This document shows positions 47,511-58,989 of a stretch of 64,000 nucleotides of DNA, one piece after another; positions within the stretch are counted from its first letter, which is position 1, and the number at the start of each line of letters is the position of its first letter. The translations under genes and the position numbers were made by a program. The notes below the pieces were generated by a model. The model ran no database searches, was not told where the DNA came from, and worked only from the letters and a program-made list of their open reading frames with translations. This stretch comes from Gentiana macrophylla (Eukaryota; Streptophyta; Magnoliopsida; Gentianales; Gentianaceae). The stretch spans positions 101,510,239-101,574,238 of the forward strand of contig CM047806.1 in NCBI GenBank assembly GCA_026214975.1. Direction: 5' to 3'.

Positions 47511-47790
47511 AAAGTTGTCCCACATTGACATTTGCTATTGTATCACCACCATATTAAGATATGGACTTCCCCCACCTTAGAACTTAGAGAATGAGGTCCC
47601 CCTCTTACAGAGTCACCCCTTTATTATAAAAGTGTTGGACCTCTTTGTTAGTCTTATATTGCCATTTTTATGTCTTGTGTGCCATGTGACTCAGACTCTT
47701 TATAGACCCACATTTGAGGTGCATGTTAAAGTTGTCTCACATTGGGCACTTGCTATTGTATGACCTAGCATATTAAGAGAAGGTTTTGGA
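47508..47790 (+). repeat. Direct repeat of a TE-terminus-like sequence
   Basis: TGTTAAAGTTGTCCCACATT at about 47508 recurs as TGTTAAAGTTGTCTCACATT at about 47725, each followed by a 'TTGCTATTGTATSACC' phrase. This resembles the start of a small LTR or MITE repeated in tandem. A second (TA)n tract follows at 47834-47900. Confidence 0.6.
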
Positions 47791-47826
47791 GATGAGACCA
47801 CTCTTCTTATATGAATTTGAGTCTAG

Positions 47827-47899
<73 letters not shown>

Positions 47900-47902
<3 letters not shown>

Positions 47903-49759
47903 ATATATATTTGAAAGGAAGATTTAACCCAATTACCCGTTATTGACCCGATAATCCGCTTGAAACCCGACTCCCAATCCATAAATAAAACACACGTTTC
48001 CTATGTAAATTCCATTCCGGTAAAATCTGGGAAATCTCAACAATAAACCCTACTTATACTGATTTCATTCTCATCAAACTCTCAAATCACTCCATGATTT
48101 AAGGTAAAATATCGGCATATATCAACTTCATCAAATCTCTTTCGGTAACCAACTCAAACCACTTCTTCTAGGCGTTCGTTCATCCCGTAACAAAGTAATC
48201 GACTTCTTCCAACAAACAAATTTGATCTAATTTGTTACGTTAATTCTTCATCATGGGGATTTCTCTATTTAAAATCATCAAACAAATCCAATCTCATTGA
48301 TCGGTTTGAATATTTTCTGTGGAATTATTTGAATAACAAAGTTGCACCTTTTATTTATTTATTTGTTTTGTGGATATATGCAATTTTGAGAACCTGGTTT
48401 GCCTTTTGCGTTGTTTATGATTCCTATATCTTTGTTTTTTCCAAAAGCAAAATGAATTTGTCCTTCATTATGCTGAAGGGGGAGGATTGGAAATCCAAGG
48501 GATTAAAATACAATGCAAGAGTGAATGCGACTCATTCTTACTTCTTGACTCGCGATTTTTGGTTATGGAACAAAATCTTGGCTCTTTGGGTTCATACTTT
48601 TGGTATCATTTTGGTTTGTTTGATGTTTTGCATCATATTTGAAATTGAAGGAAGATTTATGTTGATCGGTGAGTCATATCCTACAAAGATCATCGTTTGT
48701 AAATTAACCTTTCAAATAACCTCATTATTTTGTGTTGTAGCTTTATCACGAGTTGGCAACAATAATTCTCATAATGATCAGACTTTTGGATACAATGAAA
48801 GGTGATCTCACTGGTGGGTTCTTTTGTTTGTCGATTTTAAAAATTATTGATCTTTATAGTAGTCTCAATGATTGTATTTATTATTTTCAAAATCGATAGA
48901 TTAATGCAGATTTATCTTGCAGAATTATTGCATAATGTGACGACTAGCAGGTGCTCCAGGAGGAAAAATGACGAGAAAGCTCATGCATAAGAAAGTTCAA
49001 GGTCTTCATAATACTTGCTATGCTTTTTTTTCTTTTTCTTTTTTGTATTTTTTGATTCATTAATTTTATTACTACTTTTATTATTATCTCTTTTTTTGTT
49101 ATAATTTTACCGTATATTGAGTTTGAATTGTTTGTTATTTATTTGGAAACGCACAATTTTATTGATGTCGTCATCAGTTCTGTATTTTTGTGAATATTGG
49201 TTGGTGAGAATTCTCTTCATCTTCTCCCATGTCACATGTTTATGATCTTATTCAATTACATGAAAAACACATCAAGAAAGCTCAATCAGAAGAAAGCTCA
49301 AGGGTTTTCCTGACCTCCGCAATGCCTTTCTTTTTCTTATTTTTGAAACATCATTTTATTGGCATTATCTTCTTTTTTGTTGTAAATTTTTTGGTATATT
49401 ATTTTGTGTTTGGATTTTTTTGTTCAATATGTGTAAGCAGTTTTCTCCGTTTGATCTTAGCTGCATTTATGCAAAAAAAAAAATTAGAATAGGGCACTTT
49501 TTAAAGAATTATAAAAGGTATTTACTGGTGCTGCTTGATATGTTTACGATGCATGCAATGAACACTATTTCTTTCTCTTTTTATTAATCACTTTTTATTA
49601 ATACATTTGTGTTTAACCTTTTTGCAGCGAGCGCGTAGCTAATGAACTGGGAAGAGAAGATGCTAAAGTCAGAAAATTCTCATTAAAAATCAACTTGGGT
49701 GTTTAAATTTATAATTGGAATGTTGTGCTTCTATTGTGTTTTAGTTTTGGATTTGGATA
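47900..49759 (+). mobile_element. Helitron-like unit 1 (5' end seen, 3' end not found)
   Basis: It starts TCTATATATATTTG and shares the GATTTAACCCAATTACCCG block with units 2 and 3. It holds no Rep/helicase. An open frame at 48329-48805 has two hydrophobic stretches but matches no family I know. Short segments bounded by AG/GT near 48741-48803 and 48923 look exon-like. Two diverged copies of a GAAAGCTCA...TTTTGTTGTAA stretch (about 48970 and 49275) suggest an internal duplication. Confidence 0.45.
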
Positions 49760-51153
49760 TCTATATATTTAATATATAGAGGAAGGGATTTAACCCAATT
49801 ACCCGATTGACCCGCTCCAAACCTGCAAATGACCCGGTCAAATCTTGGGGATCTCCTAAAAAAAAAAAAACAAAAAAATATATAATAAAAAAACAAACAA
49901 ACAAACTCGCATATCTCGCAGGAGAGAAAAGACTATCTCTCTGATATACGTATCTCCATCCCAACTGATCCATATCATACCTGATGCAATTCAAAACATT
50001 TTAAACTCATAGCATCTTTTTATCAATTTTGGTAACAAATTTTCTACAAAATCTCCTCCTAAATATATATCTCTGCAAAATTTGGTAACTACTCATCTCT
50101 TTGCTAATATAATCTCAAAGGACGTTCCCATTTTCCTTATATGCTGCTTACTTTAGTTGTCTCTGCTATACTCATCTGATTATTTGATTATGAAATGAGT
50201 TATTTTGTCGTGCACTTTGTTACACTTCATTGCCCGTTGCAAGCGGATGGTTATGTGTGTGTGTCAAGAACTTTTGTAATTGGATGGGGTTTCTTCCGCG
50301 GGTTTGAGGTTTTGACCATATTCTTGCTCATTAGATTAATTCAACCGTCATTCCTTTTTGGGTTGTTGATGTGTATGTAGTAATTTGGGTTTGTGTGTTT
50401 TTAGTCTTAGATTGTCGGGGGCAAATCTTTTTTGGCTTCAATATGTCACCACAAAAGTTTCGATTATGCATAGATGTGGTGTAATAATATTACTTTGAGT
50501 TGAAAATACATATTATTTCCCTTGGTGTTTACATTGAACTTTCTACGTTTTCTTTCAATATATTTTCCACAGACGGAAAATCATGTTTACAGTCCAGTAT
50601 GTTTCTGAATATTGGTGGTATAAACAATACAAAAAAAATACAATGCATCTTAGTTAATTTGCTTTAAATGCGTCTATTTAAATTTGTTGTTTTTAAACCA
50701 TAGGACAATGTAACTGTCTCTTTGTTCTAAGGTTTGCTGAAATCAACTTGATGTTTCAATGTCTATCTATTTATGCATGGTTATAAAGTAATTAACCATC
50801 AGAATTTGGCTGTACTGGTGCACCATATCGATACAAGGACATGTTCGCAGATGTCGACTTGGATGTAGTAAGGTATTTTGGTGAAAGATGTTTCGGGATG
50901 GGGGTTTGGTAGTGGGTGGAGGGGATGGGTGATTCTGAGGTAATTTTATATCGTGGTGTATGTACACCATACCAAATGTTGTGTGTACATATATGTTAAT
51001 AATTTTTCGGATATACGACACTGCTAATATGTAAGGATTTTCACTTGAAACACTTCTGAGAATATAAACATTCATATATTTACATTGTTTGTCCAAATTT
51101 ATTACTCTTTTATAAATTCAATAACCCCGTGCATGACACGAGTTTTAGACTAG
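49760..51153 (+). mobile_element. Helitron-like unit 2, non-autonomous
   Basis: The 5' end is TCTATATATTTAATATATAG, then GGGATTTAACCCAATTACCC. The 3' end has a weak hairpin in CCGTGCATGACACGAG and closes TTTTAGACTAG at 51153. A 5' TC and a 3' CTAG preceded by a short hairpin are Helitron hallmarks. No coding domain was seen. Confidence 0.6.
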
Positions 51154-51295
51154 ATATCTATATCTACATATCATATATACACGAAGGGATTTAACCCAAT
51201 TACGGAATTTCGACCCATTGACCACAAATCGACCCGCTTTATACACGCTTAGAAGAAAAGAAGAAAAAAAAACCACGCTACAAAAAAACAAAAAA

Positions 51296-51540
51296 TTGAA
51301 AAATAGCCAACATTATCCCACGAAAATTTGAACACCTAATTTGAACTTCCAACCACCCTCCATTATCCCCATTTTATCTCCTCACTCTTGGCTTATAACT
51401 ATTTTTCAACCAAACAAAATAAAAACCAAAATAAAAAAAAACACAGGAGATGTTACTAAAAAAAAGTCTAAAAACAAACTACCGAGTCCAATATGTATCA
51501 AACACAATATGTATCTAGCTGTTAAAAATTTGAAAAATTG

Positions 51541-51577
<37 letters not shown>

Positions 51578-51695
51578 CTGAAAAATAGCCAACATTATCC
51601 CACGAAAATTTGAACACCAACTTTGAACTTCCAACCAACCTCCATTATCCCCATTTTATCACCTGCTCTTGGCTTATAACTATTTTTCAGCCAAA
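51296..51695 (+). repeat. 115-bp direct duplication in Helitron-like unit 3
   Basis: GAAAAATAGCCAACATTATC through ACTATTTTTCA occurs at 51296-51412 and again at 51580-51692 with a few substitutions. Poly(A) runs (51541-51573 and 51694-51710) border the second copy. Confidence 0.9.
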
Positions 51696-51894
51696 AAAAA
51701 AAAAAAAAAAAAATAAAAAAGCGAAAAATAATATATCAGTTTTTGAGCAAGGTTTTGAATAAAACAGTTAATTAAATAAAATAATATCTCCTCTTGATAA
51801 TCTATTGTTAAAACCGAAAAAATAAAAAAAAAAAAAAAGCAAAACAACTGCTTTATGTATGCTAGGAAAAAAAACAAATTTCACGCAAGTAGGT

Positions 51895-52545
51895 AGGAAG
51901 CGTATTTGAATAAGGTGGGGCGGTGGGTAAGGTATGGTATGATGGGGTGGAGGGTAGGGTATGGTAGGGTGGGGTTGTGGGTATGAGAGGTAAGGGTCGT
52001 GGTGGTGGTGGGTAAGGTGTGGTAGGGTAGGTAGGGTGAAGTGATGGGTTGGTAGGGTAGGGTTGGGTAGAGTATGGTAGGGTAGTGTGGGGAACCATAA
52101 AATAAGGTAGGGTAGGGTGGTGTGGTGGGAAAGATAGGGTAGAGTGGAATGGTGGGTAGGGTATGGTAGGGTAGGGTGAAATGGTGGGTTAGGTAGGTTG
52201 GTAGGGTAGAGTAGGGTAGGATAGGTTGGGGTAGTGGGTAAGGTTAGGTAGGGTAGTGTGGTGGGTAAGATTGGAATGGTGGATAGGGTAGGGTATGGTT
52301 GGGTGGTGGTAGGATACGGTGGGGTGGTGGGTAGGTTAGGGTAGAGAAGAGTGGGGTGATGGGTAAGGTATGGTGGTATGATGGGTAGGGTAGGGGTGGG
52401 TGATAGTGGAATAGAGTAGGTAATGAGTAAGATAGGTAGGATGTCGAGGGTAAGATATGGTGATATAGGGTAGGGTAGGATAGAATGGTGGGTAGGGTAT
52501 GGTAGCGGTGGGCGAGGCGGGGGGTGGGAAGAGAGGTAGGGTTTA
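51895..52545 (+). repeat. Degenerate G-rich minisatellite (GGTAGGGT/GGTGGG type)
   Basis: About 650 bp are built from TAGGGTAGGGT, GGTGGGTA and GGTATGG words with irregular spacing. The G-rich strand is +. The words resemble telomeric GGGT repeats but lack the regular plant TTTAGGG unit. Runs of GGG are dense enough for quadruplex formation. Confidence 0.85.
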
Positions 52546-52817
52546 ACGGGGTATGGCGTGGGCTACCTGCCCTTCTCGCCTATATCCTACCTTATGAACC
52601 ATACCATACCCTACTCCAGCCAACATTAAATCACTATCCTGCTTTACTCATCACTCAATGTGTCATCTTTTATATAATTTGTAGAATATTATAGTAAGTT
52701 TGAAATATCTTTGTTTTGTAGTACATATTATCGTTATTAATTGAATGTAATTACATTGTCATACGTCTTCGTGCAATGCACGGGTTATTGGTTAGTAATA
52801 ATATGTTTTTGAAGGTG

Positions 52818-54857
52818 TCTAAAATCAATTACCCGATTACCCGGACCAACCCCGCCAATTGACCCATTTTTAAACCCGTTTCATAAAAAAAGTTTGCATT
52901 CAATTAATTTTCTCCCCAACATCATATCTTAAATTACTCTCTCAAATCTCTCATTTACTCCCCCAAATCTCTCATTGAATTTAAAACTAAATTCAAATTT
53001 CAGAATTTCAAAAATGAGTCTTTATCACCACCTTTCATCTTCATCCCTATTTATTTTTTGACAGCACTGTTCATTTATTGTTTAGTTTGTTTTGATGTAA
53101 TATTAATGTTGTTGTTGATTTTTTTTTTTTTTTTTTTTTTTTTCAGCATAATAGTCTTTTTGTTTTCTTTTGTTCTACTACCGCTTCTTTCCGCCGTGCA
53201 CCTTATAACCACCATCATCCTCCGGCTAAAATAGTTATTTAGATCCTGTAGTCAAAATGTGTAACTTCTTTCATATAAACTTTATATTTTGTTTATTTCA
53301 ATAAAATTACCAGATTTCTTAATATACTCCATGAATATACATTTTTTAGTTTTTTTGGGTTCTCTTTTGTAGTATAGAGGACGATTTTTTGGCTCTCTTA
53401 TCTACTCCAACTTCTATCAGCCATGTTCCAACTATCTATATCATGTTCTCATTTTATTAAAGTCGATAGAATGTGTACTTTCTTTGATATACTGTTTTTT
53501 TTCTAATAATTTCGATGTATTATTTGTTTTCTTTTATAGTGTATCCAATTTTTCTCTTTGTGTTTTTATTTTTATCAATTTATTCTTTTGTTCTCTTCAA
53601 CAATATAATTAATATTTTGTTGTAATGCCTCAATAGTAATAGAGAGTGAATTAGATAAAAGTATAGAACAATTAATGTACCAATAGAATAAAATACCAAT
53701 GCTAAATCAACATTCTTTTGCCACCAATGTAAAAATCATAAGAACGGGATGGAAATTGCTTCGTAATACTCACATGAAAAAGGAAACAAGTAAAATTGAT
53801 GTAAACGAAAGTCAATCGATCAACTCCCGGGTTACAAACAATGTAGAGAATAAAATAGGCACTCCATTCACACACAAAAAAAAGAAACGATAGAGAAGGA
53901 GACGAAGATTGATTAGTGGAAAGGATTCAATGCTCTAATAATTCTATAAGAGGGATATGCAAAAATAATTATGGGTGAAATTTCAGGGGTATTGAATTTG
54001 AATATTGAATTGTTGATTAAATAAATTGAAGTTTAGGTATTTTTTTATTTATTTTTTATTTTTGAAAAAATGATTGAAGGCTTGACAATTTTGTAGGAAT
54101 GGCAGGCGAGATTGCCGGAGAATTTAGGGTCAATGAAGTAAATATCAATGTTCAATTTTGAATGTCAATGAGCATTCGGGAATAATAAAAAAAATCTGGT
54201 ACGCTGAGGTGCCTTAAGCCGATAGAGGGCGGGCCACCAACTAAAAGAATATTACAATATTTAAATACACATAAATATTTGAAATTGGCGTACTTATACT
54301 TTATATCTTTATATTCATATTGAACTGTAATGTGTAAGACTATGTTTATTAATTATAAAGTTAAGTTTAGTAGTTATAGATCGAGTGTGATAATATTCTG
54401 ATTCGTATTTTCAATTTCCTGCTAATGTTTTCCAAACCATATAGATAGATAGATACAATTATCCTACTCAGGTAAAATTTTGTTTTTAACGAAGACGAAA
54501 GCTTATTTACTAAACTGACACCTTCTCTTTTGCCTCAAGGGAGGCTTGAAACCCTGACCTCTTGGTCTTCGGGCCTCGATTTTTATCCCCAGGGTAATGC
54601 TTCATCGGTTGTGCTACATAAATTTGAATAGATTCGGTATTTGTGATAAATAAAATTTATCTTTTATGTACAATAAGAAACGCTTCATCCTCTTTTACTA
54701 TTGTCCAACGACTGTGATGAATTAAAAATAATGTTTTTTTCCCGTAACTTTCAAAGTCCTATTTATTAGAATTTATTCTATGACAATACCATTGCGTTTT
54801 TTATTTTTATATTTATAAACTTACCTCCCGTGCATGATGCACGGGTTATTTGGCTAG
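52818..54857 (+). mobile_element. Helitron-like unit 4, non-autonomous
   Basis: The 5' end TCTAAAATCAATTACCCGAT is a diverged form of the block in units 1-3. The 3' end has a perfect hairpin CCCGTGCA-TGA-TGCACGGG (54827-54845), then TTATTTGGCTAG at 54857, followed by T as expected for Helitron A|T insertion. No Rep/helicase sequence was found. A small open frame (53699-53893) is lysine-rich and unrecognised. Poly(T) lies at 53119-53143. Confidence 0.6.
54531..54620 (-). repeat. tRNA-derived SINE fragment or tRNA-like relic
   Basis: On the - strand TAGCACAACCG (54606-54616) fits the pol III A box. GTTTCAAGC (54544-54552) fits the B box with one mismatch, about 53 bases downstream. The phrase CCAAGAGGTCAGGGTTTCAA is usual in plant tRNA-derived SINEs. 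No full tRNA fold was found. Confidence 0.5.
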
Positions 54858-55415
54858 TATATATATATTAGATTGAATCATGACTCAATTGTTATTGTCA
54901 ATCTTTTATGAAGCCATTATATATAAGTCAAAATATGATTATTGAAAATATCGGCCATTAATTTTTTTTGGTCGATGTTACATACCTCTTCATATGTATT
55001 ATGTATAGTATAATATATGCCATATTCTTCCATGTAAGACATCAACTATAATATAACCAATACAGACAATAATTGATGCTTAAAGAGGATCGAGGAGTAC
55101 ATAATAAAATAGGGGGAGTGGATTAAAAAAAAAAAAAAAAAAAAAAAAAAGAAAGAGGAAAAATGAGAATCAGGACAGTGGAAATATAAATTGGATGATA
55201 AGGACAAATTCATTGTTCATAACCCCAAATCCACTGTTTGTTGCAGTGGAACTGACCTTAAATCCAATGTTTCACCATCACAGTGGAATAAAGACATGTC
55301 TTTTTTAACAGAAAAAAAATTTCGATGTCCTCTTTGTATATTTCTATGTTCAAATTGTCCTTTTTAACAATAAACCCTATAAAATATTAATAATTGAAGA
55401 CAAATAATGTTACCA
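54858..55415. other. Unassigned AT-rich spacer
   Basis: I see no gene. A poly(A) run lies at 55124-55150. The phrases 'CAGTGGAA' and 'AATCCA' recur near 55160-55290 without forming a defined repeat. Confidence 0.4.
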
Positions 55416-55553
<138 letters not shown>

Positions 55554-55615
55554 AAGTGTGTATATTAACGATGTTGGAAACCGCCTCATTAATTAATATG
55601 GGTCAATCTCCTATG

Positions 55616-56208
55616 TGATAATGATCGAAAACCCTAGAAACCCTAATTTGTGCAAAAGAGGGACGAATTGTTTTATTCGTTTAGACTGAGCTCTCGAAAT
55701 ACTTCTGAGAGTTGCCTACGTATCCAATAGTCAAATTGGAATCAAGTCATCCGTAGTTCCTTAGGGTTGTTTATATAGGCGATATCTCACCCCTATTACT
55801 TGTTGAGCAAGTATTATAATTAATAATTATTCCCTAAGGATATACACGACTTAATCCCTAAAATCAGAGATAATTATGGACATATTTAATGCCAAGATTG
55901 GAGTCTTTATGAATAAGGATTCTGTCCATATATAATTATCCCATGATGCTGAATAACAAATGAGCTATCACGGAGCGTCCCACGCCAAATTCCAAAACCA
56001 ATGTGGACGAATCGGCGCTCTCTTCGCCAGACCTTGGCCGTCCTGCGGTGGCTGGAGGAGGATCTTAGACCGATCTCCCGTGGTAGACGATCTGCCCTCT
56101 GTTCGGTCCTTGGGGCCTTTGGCCCTTAAAGCCCTAGGCGTAAGAAGTGGTTATCTATTAAGCACCCTTAAAGGTAACACGTGGCATAATTCAGGTCGGG
56201 TATCATCA
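55616..56208 (-). repeat. 3' LTR of element E (boundaries inferred)
   Basis: On the - strand it begins TGATGATACCCG after the purine tract ACCTGGGGGGCTTA (plus 56209-56222). It ends near 55616, where the plus strand reads TGATAATGATCG. A - strand TATA box (CCTATATAAA) lies at 55770-55780. The length of about 593 bp is close to the LTR of element A. The partner LTR is outside the window, so the left edge is uncertain by a few bases. Confidence 0.65.
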
Positions 56209-56384
56209 TAAGCCCCCCAGGTCTGACGCTGCTTTACAAGTGGGTCAGATCTACGCTACTTTGGCGGTTCGGCCGGCTTCTACCCGATCACACGTTTCAA
56301 AATACTTAATTGCCAGATGGTAGCCTATTTAATAGGCCATCATTATTATTGCGGGACACGAGGCGTTTCACTCCTTTTCATAAC

Positions 56385-56561
56385 TGACGTCGTCACGTCT
56401 GGAGTGGGCTATAAACCCGTCCCTTCTTATCAGACTTTCTCTCTTCTCGTATTTGCTATTAATTCGAAGATTTTCCTCGAGATCCTCTGCATTTCCAAGT
56501 AAGCACCTAACTTTTCTTGCCCTATTCTTCTTCATTTATTCTTCTCATCTGCTTTTCCTAG
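56385..56561 (+). promoter_or_regulatory. Promoter and 5'-UTR intron of the antisense gene in element E
   Basis: A bZIP-type double ACGT motif, TGACGTCGTCACGTC (56385-56399), stands ten bases before a TATA box CTATAAAC (56409-56416), followed by a C/T-rich leader. A GTAAGC donor at 56499 and a TTTTCCTAG acceptor at 56561 bound a 63-bp intron. The ATG follows at 56565. The motif is of the kind bound by TGA/CREB-like plant factors, so stress or hormone control is possible. Confidence 0.6.
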
Positions 56562-56564
56562 TTT

Positions 56565-58654
56565 ATGAGGGCTAGTACTGCTTCGAGCAGTTCTATTGAT
56601 AGGGAGTTCGAGTCCCAATCTACGTCAGAAAATGAAGTTGACCAACCGTTTATCCAATTTGGGGATCCAATAGACATTCCTGCTCTAAACACGATTGCTG
56701 CCCGCAGTAATTTTGAGGAGGTCTTTGCCGAGCAGGCTCCTAACCCATCCCGATACCATTCATCCTTCGGCTTTACCTCCTTACGCCAGTGTCTTAGAGC
56801 CCATATGACTGCTAGGACAGCCATAGGTTGCTTCGGTATTAGGTCCAAATTAACCCAAGACGGTATCTTGCAAATCTGTAACCGGTATGGTATAGATATG
56901 GACCAATATACTCCTCAACTGCCTGGGGTTGCCCATCAATATGCTCATCAGCCCCCATAGGGGTATTGCACTATATACAGGGAGCAATTGGTTTGTGATC
57001 TTAGGGTCCCTTTTTGTCCGGCCTTTTTGGCCGTACTGAGACATTATCAACTGGGGTCTGCTCAGATTGCCCCTAACGGTGTTAGGGCAATTATTGGATC
57101 TGCGATCTTCTTCCAGCTGATAGACATAGAGTTTAATGTTGATCATTTTAGGACTTTTTACCAGCATAAGAAGATCAGGAACCACAACGGGTGGTACTAT
57201 TTTCACGCCACACAGACCACCGGAAGGGGATCCCCATGCTTTCCACAGGGAAATCTTCTATCCACGAATGGAATCTTCATCCGTAACGACGGACACCCTG
57301 AATTGAGCAACTGGAATTATTTCCAGCTTCCTTCTGACATGTGTCCCACCACAGTGGGTGAACGCTTGCTGGATGATATCGCCAATGCCCAAGTTCTTCT
57401 TGACTTTGAGCACTGGCCGGACGAGCTGATAGAGCCTGCTCGCTTATCTGATTCCGATCTTGAGCCCTATCTGAGGTTAACTCAGGAGGAGTATAACCAT
57501 CGTAGGATCTTTTTTTTTCTTGTGCACTGATTTGATTTTATTGTTTCCTTTGGATTGGTTCTAACACTATCTCTGTTCTTTCAGTGGCCGACGTTGCTGA
57601 TATCTTCAATCACGCGCTCGGGAAGGAAGATGTGCCTGTACAGGATGAGCCTCAGCAGAACTTGGAGGCTCCCCGTGGTGAAGCTGATCCAGTGCCTGAA
57701 CTGGCCAATCCAGAGGTTAACCCTGAGGTTTCCCTTACTGAGGATCTTCAACATGGCGACTTAGCCTCCGGCACACGGCATGCCTAATAGAGGGAAGATA
57801 GCCTGGTCATCCTTGATGTTTCTGACACGGATGATCAGGCTAGACAGCGCCGTCGTTCTGGACGAAAGAGGCCCAGAGCTGGTCAGGAGTCTTTTGAGGG
57901 AACATCGGGCTCTTCGGCCGAGTTCCTAGCTGAGCTGCCATATAAGGATCAGGCAACTATTGTAAGTTATGCCTTCTTCCATTTTCTGCTCACTATATTT
58001 GAACCGTACTGACCCTGTTCGTCTTGTATTTGTTATTTATAGGTTGTTAGAGTTGGGAAGGAGGTTCTTCATCGCCTCAACGATTTCTCTACCCAAAAGG
58101 TTTCCTTGGAGAAACGGATTTCTGATCTGTCCTCCAGCCGCAACAAACACAAGGAGGAGTCCTTGTCTAAAGATGCCCAGATCGCTGATCTGGAGAAGGT
58201 CATGCACGCTCAGCAGGCTGAGCTGAATGAGCTGTGAGCTTCTAGTGCTGCTCGTGAGGAGGTACTGGCCAAACTTTGAGCTGATCATGAGGTGTTGGAA
58301 GTTGCCATGCCAGAGCGAATCGCTCAGGCTATTCATGAGTATAAGATCTCAGATCACTTTACCGGGGCCCTGAAGGTTTTTCTTGGCTTCATTTTAAGCC
58401 ATGGGTATACCCTAGGTGTTAACCGAGCCAAAGAGCAGTGTCTTGAGCTGGTCATCTTAGATCTTCAACATGGCAGGCTTTGCAAGCCAGGCGGCAATGA
58501 GCTGTACCAGGCCAGGCTTAAAGAATTTCAAGCTGGTGAGGACTTAGTAGAGAAATACGGCCGTCGACCTGCGACTCGTCAGACCAGCACCTCTTCAGCT
58601 CAACGCTCTGGTACTCCTACCGATCAGCAACAAGAAACATCTGCAAATCCTTAG
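56565..58654 (+). pseudogene. Antisense gene of element E: 'putative gypsy type transposon' protein with coiled coil
   Basis: A serine-rich N-terminus is followed by a globular domain (CTIYREQLVCDLRVPF, FLAVLRHYQLGSAQIAPNGV, NGWYYFHA, about 56960-57215). These words match the family annotated as putative gypsy type transposon domain, of unknown function. Two introns are likely: 57502-57584 (GTAGGA to TTTCAG, with CTAAC upstream of the acceptor) and 57962-58042 (GTAAGT to TTATAG). The second half is a coiled coil (about 58060-58300), then a helical C-terminal region and a Gln/Ser/Thr tail to 58654. In-frame stops at 56958, 57785, 57788, 58235 and 58277 all sit where CAG, CAA or CGA would keep the frame. 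It runs opposite to pol with its own promoter. Confidence 0.78.
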
Positions 58655-58989
58655 GAACTATGCCTTTATTATTTTGTTGAAACTTTGCAATATCTTCCAA
58701 CCTTGTTATTCTTTTTTGTTCTTGACAATTTGTGCCTTTTTGGCACTTGTTCTGTAATATTTTCTTTTTTGGCGTTCAGCCCTTCTTTGCCATTACTTTG
58801 GCTTTTGGCGTTGCCTTTGCTTTTGTTTTAAGCCAAGCTTAGGGTCCTTTACCCCCGTGAAGTACGTCATTTATGAAGCTCTGCTTGTAGAATGATGTAA
58901 TTCGGTGTATGCGCTGATCGTCTGTCCTACAGACTTCGGAAAGTTTGTTTCAAACTTTCAAAGTATCATTAGTCTTGATCTGACCGTCT
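58655..58989 (+). other. 3' flank of the antisense gene
   Basis: A T-rich stretch without a gene. It probably contains the 3' UTR of the antisense gene. No clear terminator signal was identified. Confidence 0.45.

Larger units (their letters stand above)
51157..52795 (+). mobile_element. Helitron-like unit 3, with internal duplication and G-rich minisatellite
   Basis: It starts TCTATATCTACATATC, then GGGATTTAACCCAATTACGG. It ends with the hairpin CGTGCAATGCACG (52769-52781) and GGTTATTGGTTAG. It lies only three bases after unit 2. It contains a 115-bp direct duplication and the GGTAGGGT array listed separately. Confidence 0.6.

Noticed and set aside
51895..52545. Interstitial telomere from a chromosome fusion
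   Set aside because: The words are irregular and lack the plant TTTAGGG unit, and the array sits inside a Helitron-like unit. A minisatellite is simpler.
54531..54620. Functional tRNA gene
   Set aside because: Only A- and B-box-like motifs are present. The spacing is long and no acceptor stem or anticodon loop could be folded, so it is listed as a SINE-like relic.
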